Below are positions 48,001-53,320 of a stretch of DNA of 64,000 nucleotides, in pieces. Source of the DNA: Saccharina japonica. Its lineage: Eukaryota; Sar; Phaeophyceae; Laminariales; Laminariaceae. The stretch is taken from assembly GCA_008828725.1 (NCBI GenBank), contig MEHQ01004575.1, positions 1 to 64,000 of the forward strand, written 5' to 3'. The notes under the pieces were generated by a model, which saw nothing but the letters and a program-made list of their open reading frames with translations, was not told where the DNA came from and made no database searches. The position numbers were made by a program, and so were the translations under genes. Numbering within the stretch: position 1 is the first letter of the stretch; each line of letters opens with the position of its first letter.

Positions 48001-48966
48001 TGCTAGAACAACCTTTCATTCCATTGTGTGAAGCTCTGACTGCGCATGATGAATGTAGACTCATATATAACGTCCAAAAACCAATTGTAAACTCAAACCA
48101 ACACATTCCGAGGCGATGCCGGACTTTATACGTTTACCTCCTCAAATGTAGAAACTTTCACGCCTGTTTTAAGAGATGGCCCCTGCATTTTTGCCCACCT
48201 ATTCTATCGTATTGCCCTGCCCAACATTTCGCGAATATGGTTTATACCCGGTATCTTTTTTCTTCGCCGAAAACTTAGGATCCCTCAAGACCCAAACCTA
48301 CCTAAAACAGAACCGAAAAAAAAATATCTTGCGAATAAAAAACACAAACAGCAGCAGTCAGCCGGTCCGCAGAGGTTCATGAAACATGTGTACTGCTTGT
48401 CAGTTACAAGGTATATCCCCAAATCACGGCGTGGCCTTTGTCTACTGAATACATTTGGGGGGTATGCTACAACTATCCAGTATACATCGCCCAAACCTTA
48501 TTTTACAAAAATATTCAGGTGCGACCCGACGAAAGACCCTCGAAGTAAAGAAATAATACGACTAAAATGGTCGAAACATGCATTCTACTCCGACAGTATT
48601 GCGTCCATGAGGCCGGGCAGTCATAAATATGTTGTAAGCAAAAGTGATGCCCCTGTCGCAGCTAGCGGCAATATCACATATACCACATACAAAACATATA
48701 TCAAATATACCACATATATATATCGAATATATCACATATATCACATTCGTATCGCGTAATTCGGGTGCACCAGTAAAATGTTGGCTGTGGTTGATTCCAA
48801 CTATATACTGAGACGATTATTCGCCTATCCCAAGCCGATGCCTGGCTTCCCTGAAGTACACAAAGACGCATTTCGACGGATTCGAGTATAAATTAACCCA
48901 GTACTCACCATGGGTGGTCGCCACTGTCAACAGTAGTAGTGATCCTAGTATCCTGGTGAGCCGCAT
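5475..48966 (-). CDS. giant secreted LRR-EGF protein gene, about 40 exons
   Basis: This is the gene model that unites the minus-strand exons listed separately. Order in the protein: signal peptide (about 20 residues), short Cys-containing segment, Cys-containing N-terminal LRR segment, 34 LRRs of 23-25 residues, LRR-closing segment, EGF-like module, Pro/Ala/Thr linker, and a C-terminal domain of about 130 residues. Exon phases fit at every junction (1, then 2 throughout the LRR array, then 1, 1 and end). The assembled frame is open for about 1,128 codons to a TAA at 5477-5475. There is no transmembrane segment, so the product is probably secreted or wall-associated. Introns run from about 350 bases to 3.6 kb and are mostly featureless. 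LRR proteins of this kind usually bind proteins or glycans; an immune or recognition role is inference. It could instead be two or more genes or an unexpressed exon reservoir, but only one start-like and one end-like exon set is present. Confidence 0.75.
6987..7313 (-). mobile_element. pair of tRNA-like SINE fragments
   Basis: On the minus strand 7276-7212 contains TAGCTCAGTAGG (7271-7260) and GGTTCGAATCTC (7225-7214), spaced as the A and B boxes of a tRNA promoter. The flanks do not form a good acceptor stem, so this is a tRNA-derived element rather than a tRNA gene. A second A-box-like CTATAGCTAGGCAGG lies at about 7008-6994. Both copies are preceded by CGATCGATTACC and CAGGGTAA in the same order. 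Confidence 0.55.
8040..8103. repeat. exact 32-base tandem duplication
   Basis: The unit beginning TTACAAAGTTTGATATGATG is present twice with no mismatch, inside the intron upstream of the terminal exon. Confidence 0.95.
8260..8337 (-). CDS. exon 39: EGF-like module
   Basis: 78 bases, phase 1 at both ends, the usual phase of EGF exons. It reads CPEEPLCDEAGDACECQPG then VEGYSC: the C-x5-C-x6-C-x-C-x8-C spacing with a glycine turn is characteristic of a small EGF-like fold. The acceptor is GAGCAG and the donor GTGTGT. It probably acts as a rigid spacer or interaction module between the LRR solenoid and the linker. Confidence 0.75.
8338..10259 (-). other. intron between exons 38 and 39
   Basis: 1.9 kb without an exon. 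A fragment at about 9690-9760 (AGTGCTACCCGACGGACAAA onward) resembles the interior of the 35048-35534 element and the 49250-49350 fragment. Confidence 0.5.
10260..10312 (-). CDS. exon 38: LRR-closing segment
   Basis: A CTGCAG acceptor and GTGAGA donor bound 53 bases that enter in phase 2 and leave in phase 1, exactly the conversion needed between LRR and EGF exons. It reads VADRVSLPNGFDENSEC, a half LRR followed by a cysteine. The phase fit is strong support; the protein match alone would not be. Confidence 0.7.
10313..13923 (-). other. longest intron (3.6 kb)
   Basis: No exon is seen between the last LRR and the closing exon. It contains a cluster of CATACATGCA-type words at about 11120-11260, a G-rich tract near 11715-11740 and a CTATTAATAG palindrome at 13531-13540. 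Confidence 0.5.
13924..13998 (-). CDS. exon 37: LRR 34 (75-base form)
   Basis: 75 bases, phase 2-2, acceptor TTCAG, donor GTGAGT. Motif ISTLPADLFNGLPASFLEV. It ends in GT, giving Val at the junction where most exons give Leu; this is the last regular repeat. Confidence 0.86.
14512..14583 (-). CDS. exon 36: LRR 33
   Basis: 72 bases, phase 2-2, acceptor TTAG, donor GTGAGT. Motif LTTLSSGIFNGLESLQTL. Confidence 0.9.
15382..15453 (-). CDS. exon 35: LRR 32
   Basis: 72 bases, phase 2-2, acceptor CCAG, donor GTGAGT. Motif FVSLPVGVFSGMKALDEL. Confidence 0.9.
16273..16344 (-). CDS. exon 34: LRR 31
   Basis: 72 bases, phase 2-2, acceptor ACAG, donor GTGGGT (less common than its neighbours). Motif LVSLQEDIFDGLDALDEL. 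Confidence 0.86.
17203..17274 (-). CDS. exon 33: LRR 30
   Basis: 72 bases, phase 2-2, acceptor GCAG, donor GTGAGT. Motif LAALPDGIFKGVASLTSL. Confidence 0.9.
17275..18785 (-). other. intron between exons 32 and 33
   Basis: 1.5 kb. A minus-strand fragment near 18160-18200 reads ILGNGLVVLD, faintly like an LRR start, without splice sites or a second half. Nothing else is recognised. Confidence 0.4.
18786..18857 (-). CDS. exon 32: LRR 29
   Basis: 72 bases, phase 2-2, acceptor GCAG, donor GTGAGT. Motif IEVLPANIFDGLASLRKL. Confidence 0.9.
19605..19676 (-). CDS. exon 31: LRR 28
   Basis: 72 bases, phase 2-2, acceptor ATAG, donor GTGAGT. Motif LDVLPVGLFEGMGSLDIL. Confidence 0.9.
20186..20260 (-). 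CDS. exon 30: LRR 27 (75-base form)
   Basis: 75 bases, phase 2-2, one extra residue. Acceptor GCAG, donor GTGAGT. Motif FISFPADIFNGIAGSVIEL. Confidence 0.88.
20865..20936 (-). CDS. exon 29: LRR 26
   Basis: 72 bases, phase 2-2, acceptor CCAG, donor GTGAGT. Motif LTTLDTGTFKGTLAVEYL. Confidence 0.9.
21184..21432 (+). mobile_element. GACGC inverted-repeat element, best-preserved copy
   Basis: 249 bases. The left end GACGCTTGCTACTTTAGAGG and the right end, whose complement reads GACGCATGCTACGATAGAGG, form a terminal inverted repeat of about 20 bases with three mismatches. An internal hairpin GCTCTTCAAGTGAAGAGC is present. The aligned part of unit B (near 26950-26965) lacks it, and short direct repeats (CGCA) flank the copy. 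Confidence 0.75.
22202..22273 (-). CDS. exon 28: LRR 25
   Basis: 72 bases, phase 2-2, acceptor CCAG, donor GTGAGT. Motif ITFFSAEAMGDLASLTWL. Confidence 0.88.
22818..23134 (-). pseudogene. LRR exon split by a mobile element
   Basis: The 5' part (about 23081-23134, reading LKPLSAGALDG) and the 3' part (22818-22839, with an intact GTGAGT donor) correspond to the uninterrupted exon at 28643-28714. The element at 22840-23080 lies between them. The acceptor also appears lost (TTTAC in place of TAG). Confidence 0.65.
22840..23080 (+). mobile_element. GACGC inverted-repeat element inside an LRR exon
   Basis: It begins GACGTGTTTCACAATAAAGG and ends CTACCGTAACATGCTTC, matching the termini of the other copies. 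The interior shares CTGAATGACGGGGCTCCTCA and the hairpin GCTCCTCAAGTCAGGAGC. It is absent from the aligned exon of unit B. Confidence 0.72.
23331..23402 (-). CDS. exon 27: LRR 24
   Basis: 72 bases, phase 2-2, acceptor TTCAG, donor GTGAGT. Motif LEVVPPGAFAGLTSLKTL. Confidence 0.9.
23845..23916 (-). CDS. exon 26: LRR 23
   Basis: 72 bases, phase 2-2, acceptor CCAG, donor GTGAGT. Motif LTTLEAGAFDGATSLEVL. Confidence 0.9.
23917..25655 (-). other. intron between exons 25 and 26
   Basis: 1.7 kb, no exon seen. Two TATTAATAG near-matches to the recurrent palindrome lie at 25158-25178. Confidence 0.5.
25656..25727 (-). CDS. exon 25: LRR 22
   Basis: 72 bases, phase 2-2, acceptor ACAG, donor GTGAGT. 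Motif LAGLVADVFEGLTSLREL; Val replaces the usual Pro after the third Leu. Confidence 0.9.
26158..26229 (-). CDS. exon 24: LRR 21
   Basis: 72 bases, phase 2-2, acceptor ATAG, donor GTAAGT. Motif LTTLQTGAFLGATSLEVL. Confidence 0.9.
26636..26707 (-). CDS. exon 23: LRR 20
   Basis: 72 bases, phase 2-2, acceptor CCAG, donor GTGAGT. Motif LTTLDTGTFKGTLSLEYL. Counterpart of exon 29. Confidence 0.9.
27655..27976 (-). mobile_element. tRNA-headed SINE-like element, copy inserted in unit B
   Basis: About 320 bases are absent at the aligned position of unit A (near 22140-22150), so this is an insertion. On the minus strand it begins with a tRNA-like head containing CCCCGATGGTCTGGTAG and GGGGTTCAACTC (box A- and box B-like). 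It continues with a body shared with 58340-58640, including GAGAAGACTTCAGCC and TACGGTTTTTGGCTTGCATT in the plus-strand reading. Ends were estimated from the empty site. Confidence 0.75.
28024..28095 (-). CDS. exon 22: LRR 19
   Basis: 72 bases, phase 2-2, acceptor CCAG, donor GTGAGT. Motif INEFPAEAMDDLASLTWL. Counterpart of exon 28, with changes concentrated before the LPxxxF part. Confidence 0.9.
28289..28380 (-). pseudogene. doubtful LRR relict
   Basis: A minus-strand stretch reads NNLSTYGQATLSKL in one frame, and the aligned stretch in unit A (22448-22545) reads NHLTSYGLASLLKL. The spacing does not fit a 24-residue cassette and I see no clean splice sites. Confidence 0.3.
28643..28714 (-). 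pseudogene. LRR exon with a lost splice donor
   Basis: The 72-base frame is intact (FELTPPGALYGLTSLRKV) with a TAG acceptor, but the position where other exons have CTGTGAGT reads GTTTGAGT. It may be skipped or spliced inaccurately. Its unit A counterpart at 22818-23134 is split by an insertion. Confidence 0.65.
28911..28982 (-). CDS. exon 21: LRR 18
   Basis: 72 bases, phase 2-2, acceptor TTTAG, donor GTGAGT. Motif LEVVPPDAFAGLASLTTL. Counterpart of exon 27. Confidence 0.9.
29409..29480 (-). CDS. exon 20: LRR 17
   Basis: 72 bases, phase 2-2, acceptor ACAG, donor GTAAGC. Motif LTTLEAGAFNGAASLEVL. Counterpart of exon 26. Confidence 0.9.
29481..31191 (-). other. intron between exons 19 and 20
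   Basis: 1.7 kb with no exon seen. It aligns with the intron at 23917-25655, sharing for example CTGACTGGTGTTGCG and GACGGTCTGT. Confidence 0.5.
31192..31263 (-). CDS. exon 19: LRR 16
   Basis: 72 bases, phase 2-2, acceptor TTCAG, donor GTGAGT. Motif LASLPADVFVGSPSLQQL. Counterpart of exon 25; with nine differences this is the most diverged pair. Confidence 0.88.
31692..31763 (-). CDS. exon 18: LRR 15
   Basis: 72 bases, phase 2-2, acceptor ACAG, donor GTAAGT. Motif LTTLQPGAFAGATSLEVL. Counterpart of exon 24 in unit A, with four residue differences. Confidence 0.9.
32614..32685 (-). CDS. exon 17: LRR 14
   Basis: 72 bases, phase 2-2, acceptor TTCAG, donor GTGAGT. Motif FASLPDGLFDGLTSLREL. Confidence 0.92.
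33330..33401 (-). CDS. exon 16: LRR 13
   Basis: 72 bases, phase 2-2, acceptor GTCAG, donor GTGAGT. Motif YGSLPAGVFVGLTSLTTL. Confidence 0.9.
33533..33785 (+). mobile_element. GACGC inverted-repeat element, intronic copy
   Basis: The ends are GACGCGTGCTACGATGAAGG and CTCTACCGTAGCATGCGTC, imperfect inverted repeats of each other. The interior shares TGAATGACGGGGCTCCTTAA with the copies at 22840-23080 and 21184-21432. It is 253 bases with no open frame, so non-autonomous. Confidence 0.7.
34396..34464 (-). CDS. exon 15: LRR 12 (69-base form)
   Basis: 69 bases, phase 2-2, acceptor GGCAG, donor GTGAGC. Motif ITLLPGSFEGAASLQVL; the conserved Asn is Thr (LDSTEI). Confidence 0.8.
35048..35534 (-). 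mobile_element. composite copy of the GACGC inverted-repeat element
   Basis: The high-coordinate end reads, on the minus strand, like the left end of the 249-base element (CACGCTTGTTACGATAAAGG, then a block ending CCTTAACCCAAAATCG). The low-coordinate end, GATGCGTGCTTCGATAAGGG, resembles its other terminus. At 487 bases it is twice the length of the other copies, and the hairpin-like GAGCTTCTCAAG block appears twice, so it is either a longer form or two nested copies. It lies in the intron between exons 14 and 15. Confidence 0.55.
35804..35875 (-). CDS. exon 14: LRR 11
   Basis: 72 bases, phase 2-2, acceptor TTAG, donor GTGAGT. Motif IEFLPDGFFDAMTSLREL. Confidence 0.9.
36512..36583 (-). CDS. 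exon 13: LRR 10
   Basis: 72 bases, phase 2-2, donor GTGAGC, acceptor AAAG (weaker than its neighbours). Motif VRVLQAETFSGASSLEVL, the GA...EVL subtype. Confidence 0.82.
37503..37574 (-). CDS. exon 12: LRR 9
   Basis: 72 bases, phase 2-2, acceptor TTTAG, donor GTGAGT. Motif IGALPDGIFDGLTSLREL. Exons 11 and 12 are only about 430 bases apart. Confidence 0.92.
38006..38077 (-). CDS. exon 11: LRR 8
   Basis: 72 bases, phase 2-2, acceptor TTCAG, donor GTGAGT. Motif IESLPDGVFDGLTSLTTL, close to the array consensus. Confidence 0.92.
38078..39633 (-). other. intron containing a decayed LRR exon
   Basis: Besides the decayed exon at 38511-38582, a weak frame at about 39263-39330 (CPPDALHSFASL) vaguely resembles an LRR half. 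Nothing else is recognised. A short ATC microsatellite is near 38247 in the same intron. Confidence 0.45.
38511..38582 (-). pseudogene. decayed LRR exon
   Basis: The frame reads IKPFPDCVVDNLRSLRNL, an obvious LRR. The acceptor AG is displaced two bases upstream, which would shift the frame, and the donor is a poor GTGCTT. Its PDCVV resembles PDRVV in the altered exon at 42426-42497, so the two probably share a recent ancestor that had already changed. Confidence 0.65.
39634..39702 (-). CDS. exon 10: LRR 7 (69-base form)
   Basis: 69 bases, phase 2-2, acceptor GCAG, donor GTGAGC. Motif LSLTAGMFIGASSLEVM; the last position is Met instead of Leu. Confidence 0.82.
40629..40700 (-). CDS. exon 9: LRR 6
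   Basis: 72 bases, phase 2-2, acceptor TTTAG, donor GTGAGT. Motif YESLPDGVFGGLTSLREL. Confidence 0.9.
40701..42833 (-). other. long intron
   Basis: Apart from the altered LRR exon at 42426-42497 I see no exon. A duplicated ATCACATCAGCTCAC lies at about 40804-40862 and a CTATTAATAG palindrome at 42543-42552. Confidence 0.5.
42426..42497 (-). pseudogene. altered LRR exon, possibly still spliced
   Basis: Exactly 72 bases lie between an AG (GCTTGAG) and a GT (GTGGGC), in phase 2-2 with an open frame. The first half is a good LRR (NKFEALPD) but the second half reads RVVQYCTPPRRL instead of the FxGLxSL pattern. It may be a live but divergent repeat or a decaying one. It is not counted among the 34. 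Confidence 0.5.
42834..42902 (-). CDS. exon 8: LRR 5 (69-base form)
   Basis: 69 bases, phase 2-2, acceptor ACAG, donor GTGAGT. Motif LPLTAGMFDGASSVQVL. The usual Asn is replaced by Thr (TLTYTEL). Confidence 0.8.
43959..44030 (-). CDS. exon 7: LRR 4
   Basis: 72 bases, phase 2-2, acceptor TTCAG, donor GTGAGT. Motif FESLADGVFSELTSLREL after LSDNP. Confidence 0.9.
44382..44453 (-). CDS. exon 6: LRR 3
   Basis: 72 bases, phase 2-2, acceptor TTTAG, donor GTGAGT. Motif LETLPDGVLDCLASLRKL with the LxxLxxN start intact. Confidence 0.88.
44894..44965 (-). pseudogene. decayed LRR exon
   Basis: A 24-codon stretch ends SLSVGIFDVLTYIRK. The donor has become CCATGG in place of CTGTGAG and the first half has lost the Asn/Leu pattern, so splicing is unlikely. 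It sits right after a GA-type exon, the same slot as the altered exons at 42426-42497 and 38511-38582. Confidence 0.55.
45460..45528 (-). CDS. exon 5: LRR 2 (69-base form)
   Basis: 69 bases, phase 2-2, one residue shorter than the norm. Motif LNLEAGMFNGAPSVRRL. Donor GTAAGC. It uses K where most repeats have the conserved Asn (STKLNL), shared with the other 69-base cassettes. Confidence 0.75.
46173..46244 (-). CDS. exon 4: LRR 1
   Basis: 72 bases, phase 2-2, acceptor CCAG, donor GTGAGT. Motif RTLPVDFFSGFEALEVL follows N-A-L. Confidence 0.85.
46678..46767 (-). CDS. exon 3: N-terminal LRR segment with cysteines
   Basis: This 90-base, phase 2-2 exon reads as LRR-like ending in FDNIGRRNIESL, with cysteines in NCGL and AACF. 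It probably caps the N-terminal end of the LRR solenoid. The donor GTGAGT is good. The acceptor (GATGAAG) is weak; it was chosen because it is the only AG that keeps the frame, so the 5' edge is uncertain. Confidence 0.6.
47376..47427 (-). CDS. exon 2: short Cys-containing segment
   Basis: A strong acceptor (long pyrimidine tract ending CACAG) and a GTAAGT donor bound 52 bases. In the frame set by exon 1 it reads LNPCFSDNQCALGSTTL, with two cysteines six apart. It enters in phase 1 and leaves in phase 2, which converts the signal-peptide phase to the LRR phase. That phase fit is the main support. Confidence 0.65.
47428..48908 (-). other. intron 1
   Basis: It lies between the signal-peptide exon and exon 2. 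The 3' end has a clear polypyrimidine tract and CAG. A short frame near 47905-47945 reads like the second half of an LRR (LAGIDLFEGL) but is too short to call. AT-rich CACATATA repeats occur upstream of the ATG-proximal region at 48674-48748. Confidence 0.5.
48909..48966 (-). CDS. exon 1: signal peptide
   Basis: The ATG at 48966 opens a 19-codon exon reading MRLTRILGSLLLLTVATTHG across the junction: a basic start, a leucine-rich core and a small-residue end typical of a secretion signal. The donor is GTGAGT at 48908. The exon ends in phase 1, which matches the two-base start of exon 2. A TATAAATG sequence lies only about 24 bases upstream of the ATG, so its promoter role is doubtful. Confidence 0.75.
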
Positions 48967-49890
48967 GGTCTTCGCGACACCTCACTTCATTTATATCGAG
49001 GGCGGCATTTTACAGGGATGAAAGTCAGTTAGACAGGCGTGAAGTTGACGGATCAAGCTGTTACCTCAGATTGCGCTATTAATAGTACGCTGCAACGACC
49101 AGCAGCAGTGCGCGTTCTCGGGTCTGCAGTTACCAGAAGACCGCAACTGTCAACACCGGCAAAGGCCGTACTATACTGCTAACCAGTGCATGACAACACA
49201 TGCTTAGGTATACATCAAACATTTATTTTCTGAGGTTCGTCGCCAAACAATATGATTTATGAGAAAACTTGAAAGTGCAACCCGATGAAAACTCCCACGG
49301 CCTACGCAGGTATAAATAACTCATGTTGCGAAATATTGCTGGCCTTCGCAGGAGTTGTTTCAAGAACCCCGTTATAAACAATATAACACAATAATGGAGT
49401 TAAAACGTGCCTCCCCTATCGTACCACGGACGGGGCAGTCGTATCATTGTGATTATTTTCAACCGAGAGGTGTAGTCGAGTCTCCCCGGTAATAACTTGA
49501 TTACAGTACTGTTTCATCGCGATAGACCCCCAACAAAGCGTGTCTGAATAAATACGGTATTAACCGCCCGCAGAGCAGTGCAAAGGTTCATGTAAATTAG
49601 ACTGTGCGTGTTTCAAGCAGATTTAGAGAGGAAAAAAAACCACAATACCTCCGTAGATTGGGAAGCCCTATATAAACATTTGTCAGCGATAGACGATCCG
49701 AAATCGACACCGTAGCGGCGAGAGCGCCGCAAGCGGGTGGATGCACGTTTCGTTTTTGATGGATATATGTAGCATCAAAATACAACAATGCCTACAGTAT
49801 ACACTCATTGTAAAACCCCAAAAAACTACGACCCTCATCTTTGATGGAGGGTTGTTTCTGAAGGGAATAATCCAAGGTTATGTTCTGTAG
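48967..49890. other. 5' flank of the LRR gene
   Basis: Upstream of the ATG on the minus strand. No second gene is seen. CTATTAATAG occurs at 49076-49085. A fragment at about 49262-49350 (AACTTGAAAGTGCAACCCGA onward) matches the interior of the 35048-35534 element. Confidence 0.5.
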
Positions 49891-49919
49891 GGTTTGGGGA
49901 TTCAGGGTACACGTATGGG

Positions 49920-50345
49920 AGTGTTACAGAACTTACAGGCGTGTTGCGGGTACGGGTATGAACATTTTGCAGAACTCACAAAAATTATGTTTATTTTGAC
50001 ACAGGCGTACAGAACTCACAGAAGTTCCGTGCGGGTAAACAATAGGTGTACTCTTACCCCGGGCATTGTAGAACGGGGCGTACAGAACATACAGGAGTTC
50101 CGGGTACGGGTAGGGATGTCTTACAGAAATTTCAGAAGTTCCGGGTATGGGTATGAGAGAGTTACAGCACTCACAGAAGTGACGGGCATTGTGGCAATGG
50201 CGTAAATAACTCGCAGAAGCTCCGTACGGGTATAAAACGTTGTACCTGTACCCCTGGTGTTTTGGCAGGGTCGTACAGAACTTACAGAAGTTCCGGGTAC
50301 GGTGTGAGTGTCGCACATAACTCACCGACGTTCTTTGTAGGGTAA
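49920..50345. repeat. degenerate array with ACAGAACTTACAGAAGTTCC units
   Basis: At least nine units resembling ACAGAACTTACAGAAGTTCC, each often followed by GGGTACGGGTA, are spaced roughly 30-70 bases apart. The 157-codon minus-strand frame across it is a by-product (it repeats PYPELL-like peptides). Confidence 0.85.
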
Positions 50346-51850
50346 TAATTCCTGGGGAAAAACCCGGGTATGGATATTTACGTACCCTACAGAGACAATC
50401 ATGCATATTTTGAATTCCAGCACAGCAGTAGAAAATGGCACCTTATAAGAGACCGGAAAGCTGGCCAAGGATGCATTTCGTTTTCGAGAGAGGGTGCTTT
50501 CAACGCTATAGCTTCAAGCGAAAACGACTCTGAAATTTATGATTTCCTCTCCATATGAGAATACCTTTTTTTCTAGTAATACTCGTAGCCTGTTTTTAGT
50601 TCCGTGTCCTGTCCTGTTCTCGTACAAGGGCGTGTGAATCGACCAAAAACAAACTCATCAAGAACCGTTCCAAGTATTGAAGTATACCACAACACACCAC
50701 GCCAGCACCAGGACATCAGCGCTCGTTCACTACACGGTGGCGAACGGCATTTATCTTTGTCGCGGGCATCCAGGGCAAGCAGGAGAGCCGCCGGCACAGC
50801 TACAGTACTTGGTCGATGCAGGGTGCATCACCGCCATTGGAATTTCGCGGGCCAGGTAAACAACGCCATAACACATACTTCTTAATAGTAGGGCATTTGG
50901 CAAAAAGGGGGACACCCCACAAATACCGTGACTAAAGGGGGGACACTGCGAAGCACGGCAGCGAGGTTCTCGTTTCTCGTTACACAGTTGATCGTCCACA
51001 TCACAATCCGACAGCCCAGCGCGTGGGGACGCATTCACAGTAAACTACTGTAGTAATATTCATGCGTTAACCATCACGACCTGCGAACAGCCCAATAGGT
51101 AACGGCCTACTCTCCTCTCCGCTAAGTCATGGGTACTTACCTGATAGACGCGTGTACGTGTACATCGGTACCATGGTTTTACAGCAGTATTATTGTAGTG
51201 CATATTTACAGGGGTTCGCATAAAAGTTAGACCTGTTTTGTTTTAATTCTGCCGATACCTTTACTGAAAGAACGAAGGCAACAAATCACACGCCGTTTGT
51301 GTCCAATGGTGCCGTGAGTAAAAATGAAAATTCGCGTTTGCATCTTTAATTTTAAATGTATTGTTTGTTTCGTTGTCACCTTTGAAGGCATATTTCGTAT
51401 GGTATTCCAAATGGCCAATTTTCAATACACTTATTTCCCGAAGGCTACGATGAAAATCACATTCTAGACACGATATTCAAAATGGGATCACGGAGAATTG
51501 AGGTGATATGCTTTACGATCATTTCAGTTGTCAAAAAGTGATCGTTCAAGCCATTTATAGGTACAGTTCAAGACAAACATAGGTGACGCGTAAGTCGAGT
51601 AGCTGATAATATGTGTACGTTGGCCTTTTGCGCCATTTGTAGGTACGATGGACCGCAGGCACAATATCAGGCGGGGCCTGAAGGTTTTTGCCGGGGTACA
51701 ATACGTCATGTACCTATAAATGGCTAAACAATGCGTAAGTATACCTATTTTTGGGTCGTGCCCTATATTTATTGTCATACGCACCTGTTACACAGTAGTA
51801 GTCTGACAATACCACCCCTATCTTTGGGAAGCAAAATAAGCAAGAACTAA
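50346..51850. other. no gene supported
   Basis: Short overlapping open frames only. A repeated CCATTTATAGGTAC-type word occurs at about 51553 and, inverted, at about 51712. Confidence 0.4.
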
Positions 51851-51852
51851 AT

Positions 51853-52105
51853 TCAAATGAGCCATAAACTGGTATTCAAACCGTAAGACCGCAAGGCTAA
51901 GGGATCGTCTAAACCCGAATAGGCACCGGCACTCCAGGTAATGTTGCAAACCTATATCCTTACCCCGTGTATTGTGGCACGGTGCACACAAAAAGCAAGA
52001 AAAACAAGAAATGAGCCATAAACTGGTATTAACACCGTAAGACTGCAAGGCGAAGATATGGTCCGAACCCGAATAGATACCGGCACCCCAGGTATTTTTA
52101 ACAGC
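51853..52105. repeat. direct repeat of about 90 bases
   Basis: Copies near 51853-51945 and 52014-52103 share ATAAACTGGTATT, ACACCGTAAGAC/AACCGTAAGACC, GCAAGGC and CCCGAATAG...ACCGGCAC...CCAGGTA. Between them is CCTTACCCCGTGTATTGTGG, which recurs at 56230-56249. Confidence 0.8.
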
Positions 52106-53066
52106 AGTTGGACAATAGACAATAGTCTAAATAATGGTTTCCCATTAAAATTGACTGCCTATTGTGATCCTCAAGTCCAATTAATTAAAACGCATCGAGC
52201 TCTATCGCACAGACATTTTCTATTAATATGACCTCATCAAGCTCTATTGTCCATTAGATTAATAATAATATTAAACCAGCTACGTTAAACAACCTTTTCG
52301 TCAAATTGAGTCTCTAGCTTTTGATTGAGTCTCACGTAGAATTCGAATACGTCAAATGAGCGTGTTATCATAAAAAATTAAACCCCATTGCTTAGTCCCA
52401 ACAAGGGAATCGGAGACACTTTTTTTAACGCATTTCATTCATTATTGTTGTTCTTGACAGTCGGAACATCGATCACATACAGCAGTATGTATAGTACCTG
52501 TATGCAAACATCATACGTACGTACGTGGAAACATGGTTTAACGCGCGTATCATCGTATACTGTCTGCTGTACGAGGTATGCCATATTCCTTCTGCACTAG
52601 AAACAGTAGTGTACGCGGATTAAGATGGTAAAGACTAACCGGAGGGATTACTGTTCAGGTGTAAGTCTGTATTCATATTATAAAAATCGTAATGCTCTTA
52701 TTGAGGGCTGGAAGATTCCTTGGGCTCACTGAAAACTAAGTTAAAAGGTCATTTCAATTCTTCAAAATATAATCCTCACATCATTCTATTTTGTCTGCAG
52801 ATTATTCTGAACATTCGCAGCCCGTTGTTCATCAGTCAACGCATTACCCGTCTATCAGATTTATCGAAACAAACGCTCTGTTATGGTTTCGATTAAAAGG
52901 GTTCAGCTGTTCACGATTAATGCGAGCATTGAAAAAAAAAGCTACTCGCGATTAGTATCATTATCATATTTGCCAGCCGACAATGTAGAGCTCAAACGTT
53001 GATAACTCATATAACACTCCCGCAAGCAGAAAATCACGGAAACAAAGGAAGTATCATCGTACATAC

Positions 53067-53135
<69 letters not shown>

Positions 53136-53150
53136 CAGTAGTAGTAGAAG
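53067..53150. repeat. (AGT)n microsatellite
   Basis: About 27 AGT units with one or two interruptions near the 3' end, inside the inverted-repeat element. It produces poly-Ser and poly-Thr frames that are not genes. Confidence 0.95.
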
Positions 53151-53239
53151 TGGGCGGCCGCATTTAAGAAATATTGATTTGGGAAAAATACTCGTACGAG
53201 GCTCAGATTAGCACGAATATTGAAACAAATTGGCCGAGA

Positions 53240-53320
53240 AACATAAAACGTTAGAAACTAAATAAGAAATTCAGCCTCGACCACATCTTGACGTTTCTTA
53301 ATAGCCCACTGTACTATCTA
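53240..53320. mobile_element. partial copy of the 182-base inverted-repeat element
   Basis: AAATAAGAAATTCAGCCT followed by GTTTCTTAATAGCCCACTGT matches the right third of the element at 56524-56705. The left part is not recognisable. Confidence 0.55.

Noticed and set aside
49933-50406. 157-codon minus-strand open frame
   Set aside because: It is translated from the repeat array at 49920-50345 and repeats the same short peptides; no start context or family.
52942-53211. Poly-Thr and poly-Ser open frames
   Set aside because: Both come from the AGT microsatellite at 53067-53150.
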